DNA of 5,305 nt from positions 1 through 5,305 of the forward strand of contig VGEJ01000204.1 in NCBI GenBank assembly GCA_016869335.1. Reading direction: 5' to 3'. The translations under genes were made by a program, and so were the position numbers. Each line of letters begins with the position of its first letter. The stretch's first letter is position 1. The notes under the pieces were generated by a model, which saw nothing but the letters and a program-made list of their open reading frames with translations, was not told where the DNA came from and ran no database searches. This document shows, piece by piece, positions 4,838 to 5,305 of the stretch. The DNA comes from Alphaproteobacteria bacterium. GTDB taxonomy: Bacteria; Pseudomonadota; Alphaproteobacteria; VGEJ01.

Positions 4838-5305
4838 CTAGCGGCGCTTCCCGATCCAGCGGATTTGGCGCTGGTACGCGGGGGATCGGCCGGCGGCGTC
4901 GCTCGCCGCCATCGCGGCAAGGCGCGCTTCCTTTTGCGGCGTTGTCTCGGGGATCGCGTCGAGCGCGTCCTTGAGCATCGGCTCGTAGTCGGCGCCGACC
5001 GGGCAAACGTCCACGCAGCGCCGGCAGCCGGTCACCACGCCGGCACCGCGCAGGATGCTCTGCCACAGATTGAAGCTGTCCTCGGAGCGCAGCATCGCTT
5101 TCTGTTGCTTCACATCGGGCTCGTCTATGACGCGGCCGAGGTAGTCCGTGAGCTGCGCGAAGCCGTGCGGCGAGCGGTACCGGTCGCAGGCATCCCAGTC
5201 GCGCTCCCAATGTCCGATGACATCCCCCGGGCAGGACTTCAGGCAGCGCCCGCACTCGGGGCCGAGGCATAGCGCTTCGGCCAAGGGCTTGTCGCACTCC
5301 ACCTC
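4838..5305 (-). CDS. C-terminal part of a QueG/reductive-dehalogenase-like protein with two [4Fe-4S] motifs (partial)
   Basis: The reading frame runs off the right edge; a GTG at 5302-5300 could start a 154-residue protein, but the frame stays open to the last base and the fold is probably incomplete without upstream sequence. Numbered from that GTG, the first cluster motif is CLGPECGRCLKSCP (12-25). The second is GCRRCVDVCPVG (92-103), which closely resembles the GC-x-x-C-x-x-VCP pattern of epoxyqueuosine reductase QueG. C39, in WDACDRYR, sits where QueG supplies an extra ligand between the clusters. This supports two electron-transferring clusters, as at the C-terminus of QueG and reductive dehalogenases (RdhA), both cobalamin-dependent. 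The cobalamin domain, if any, lies outside the window. The C-terminus ends in a basic GKRR. The gene converges on the thioesterase with 15 bases between stops, so it belongs to a different transcript. A ferredoxin-like electron carrier is the alternative. Confidence 0.75.
   Translation of the reverse strand, partial: EVECDKPLAEALCLGPECGRCLKSCPGDVIGHWERDWDACDRYRSPHGFAQLTDYLGRVIDEPDVKQQKAMLRSEDSFNLWQSILRGAGVVTGCRRCVDVCPVGADYEPMLKDALDAIPETTPQKEARLAAMAASDAAGRSPAYQRQIRWIGKRR

Noticed and set aside
4213..4844. The palindrome CGCTAGCG occurs at the regulator stop (4213-4220) and again at the convergent junction (4836-4843).
   Set aside because: Both copies include TAG stop codons flanked by common GC codons, so coincidence is the simpler explanation. 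Neither is followed by a T-run.

Overview
The window is a GC-rich (roughly two thirds G+C by eye), densely coding stretch that looks like a proteobacterial catabolic locus. Codons end mostly in G or C, and genes overlap by four bases or sit a few bases apart. The genus cannot be read from this sequence. No rRNA, tRNA, insertion sequence, CRISPR array or phage gene is visible.

Layout. Bases 1-3545 hold six co-directional (+) reading frames that look like one operon: the last 28 residues of a gene entering from the left (tentatively a PaaA/BoxB-like di-iron ring epoxygenase), an unrecognised 96-residue protein, a two-gene MaoC-type hydratase (an N-terminal-like half without catalytic residues, then a half carrying the hydratase-2 motif), an enoyl-CoA hydratase/isomerase with both catalytic glutamates, and an AMP-forming CoA ligase of the benzoate-CoA ligase family. 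A TetR-type regulator follows after 7 bases. After a gap of 190 bases comes a FlK-like hotdog thioesterase, which appears to start at a rare CTG codon. The right edge holds, on the minus strand and converging on the thioesterase, the C-terminal part of a protein with two iron-sulfur cluster motifs arranged as in epoxyqueuosine reductase (QueG) and reductive dehalogenases.

How the genes may work together. The ligase would activate an aromatic or other cyclic carboxylic acid as its CoA thioester. If the left-edge gene really is a PaaA/BoxB relative, an oxygenase would attack the ring at the CoA-ester level. The split MaoC hydratase and the enoyl-CoA hydratase would then hydrate or cleave unsaturated intermediates in a beta-oxidation-like sequence. 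The thioesterase could release trapped CoA from dead-end thioesters, and the TetR regulator could sense a CoA-ester intermediate. This matches the logic of aerobic hybrid pathways (phenylacetyl-CoA, benzoyl-CoA, 2-aminobenzoyl-CoA), but the gene combination does not identify one of them, so the substrate is unknown. Individual family assignments are strong; the joint pathway is inference.
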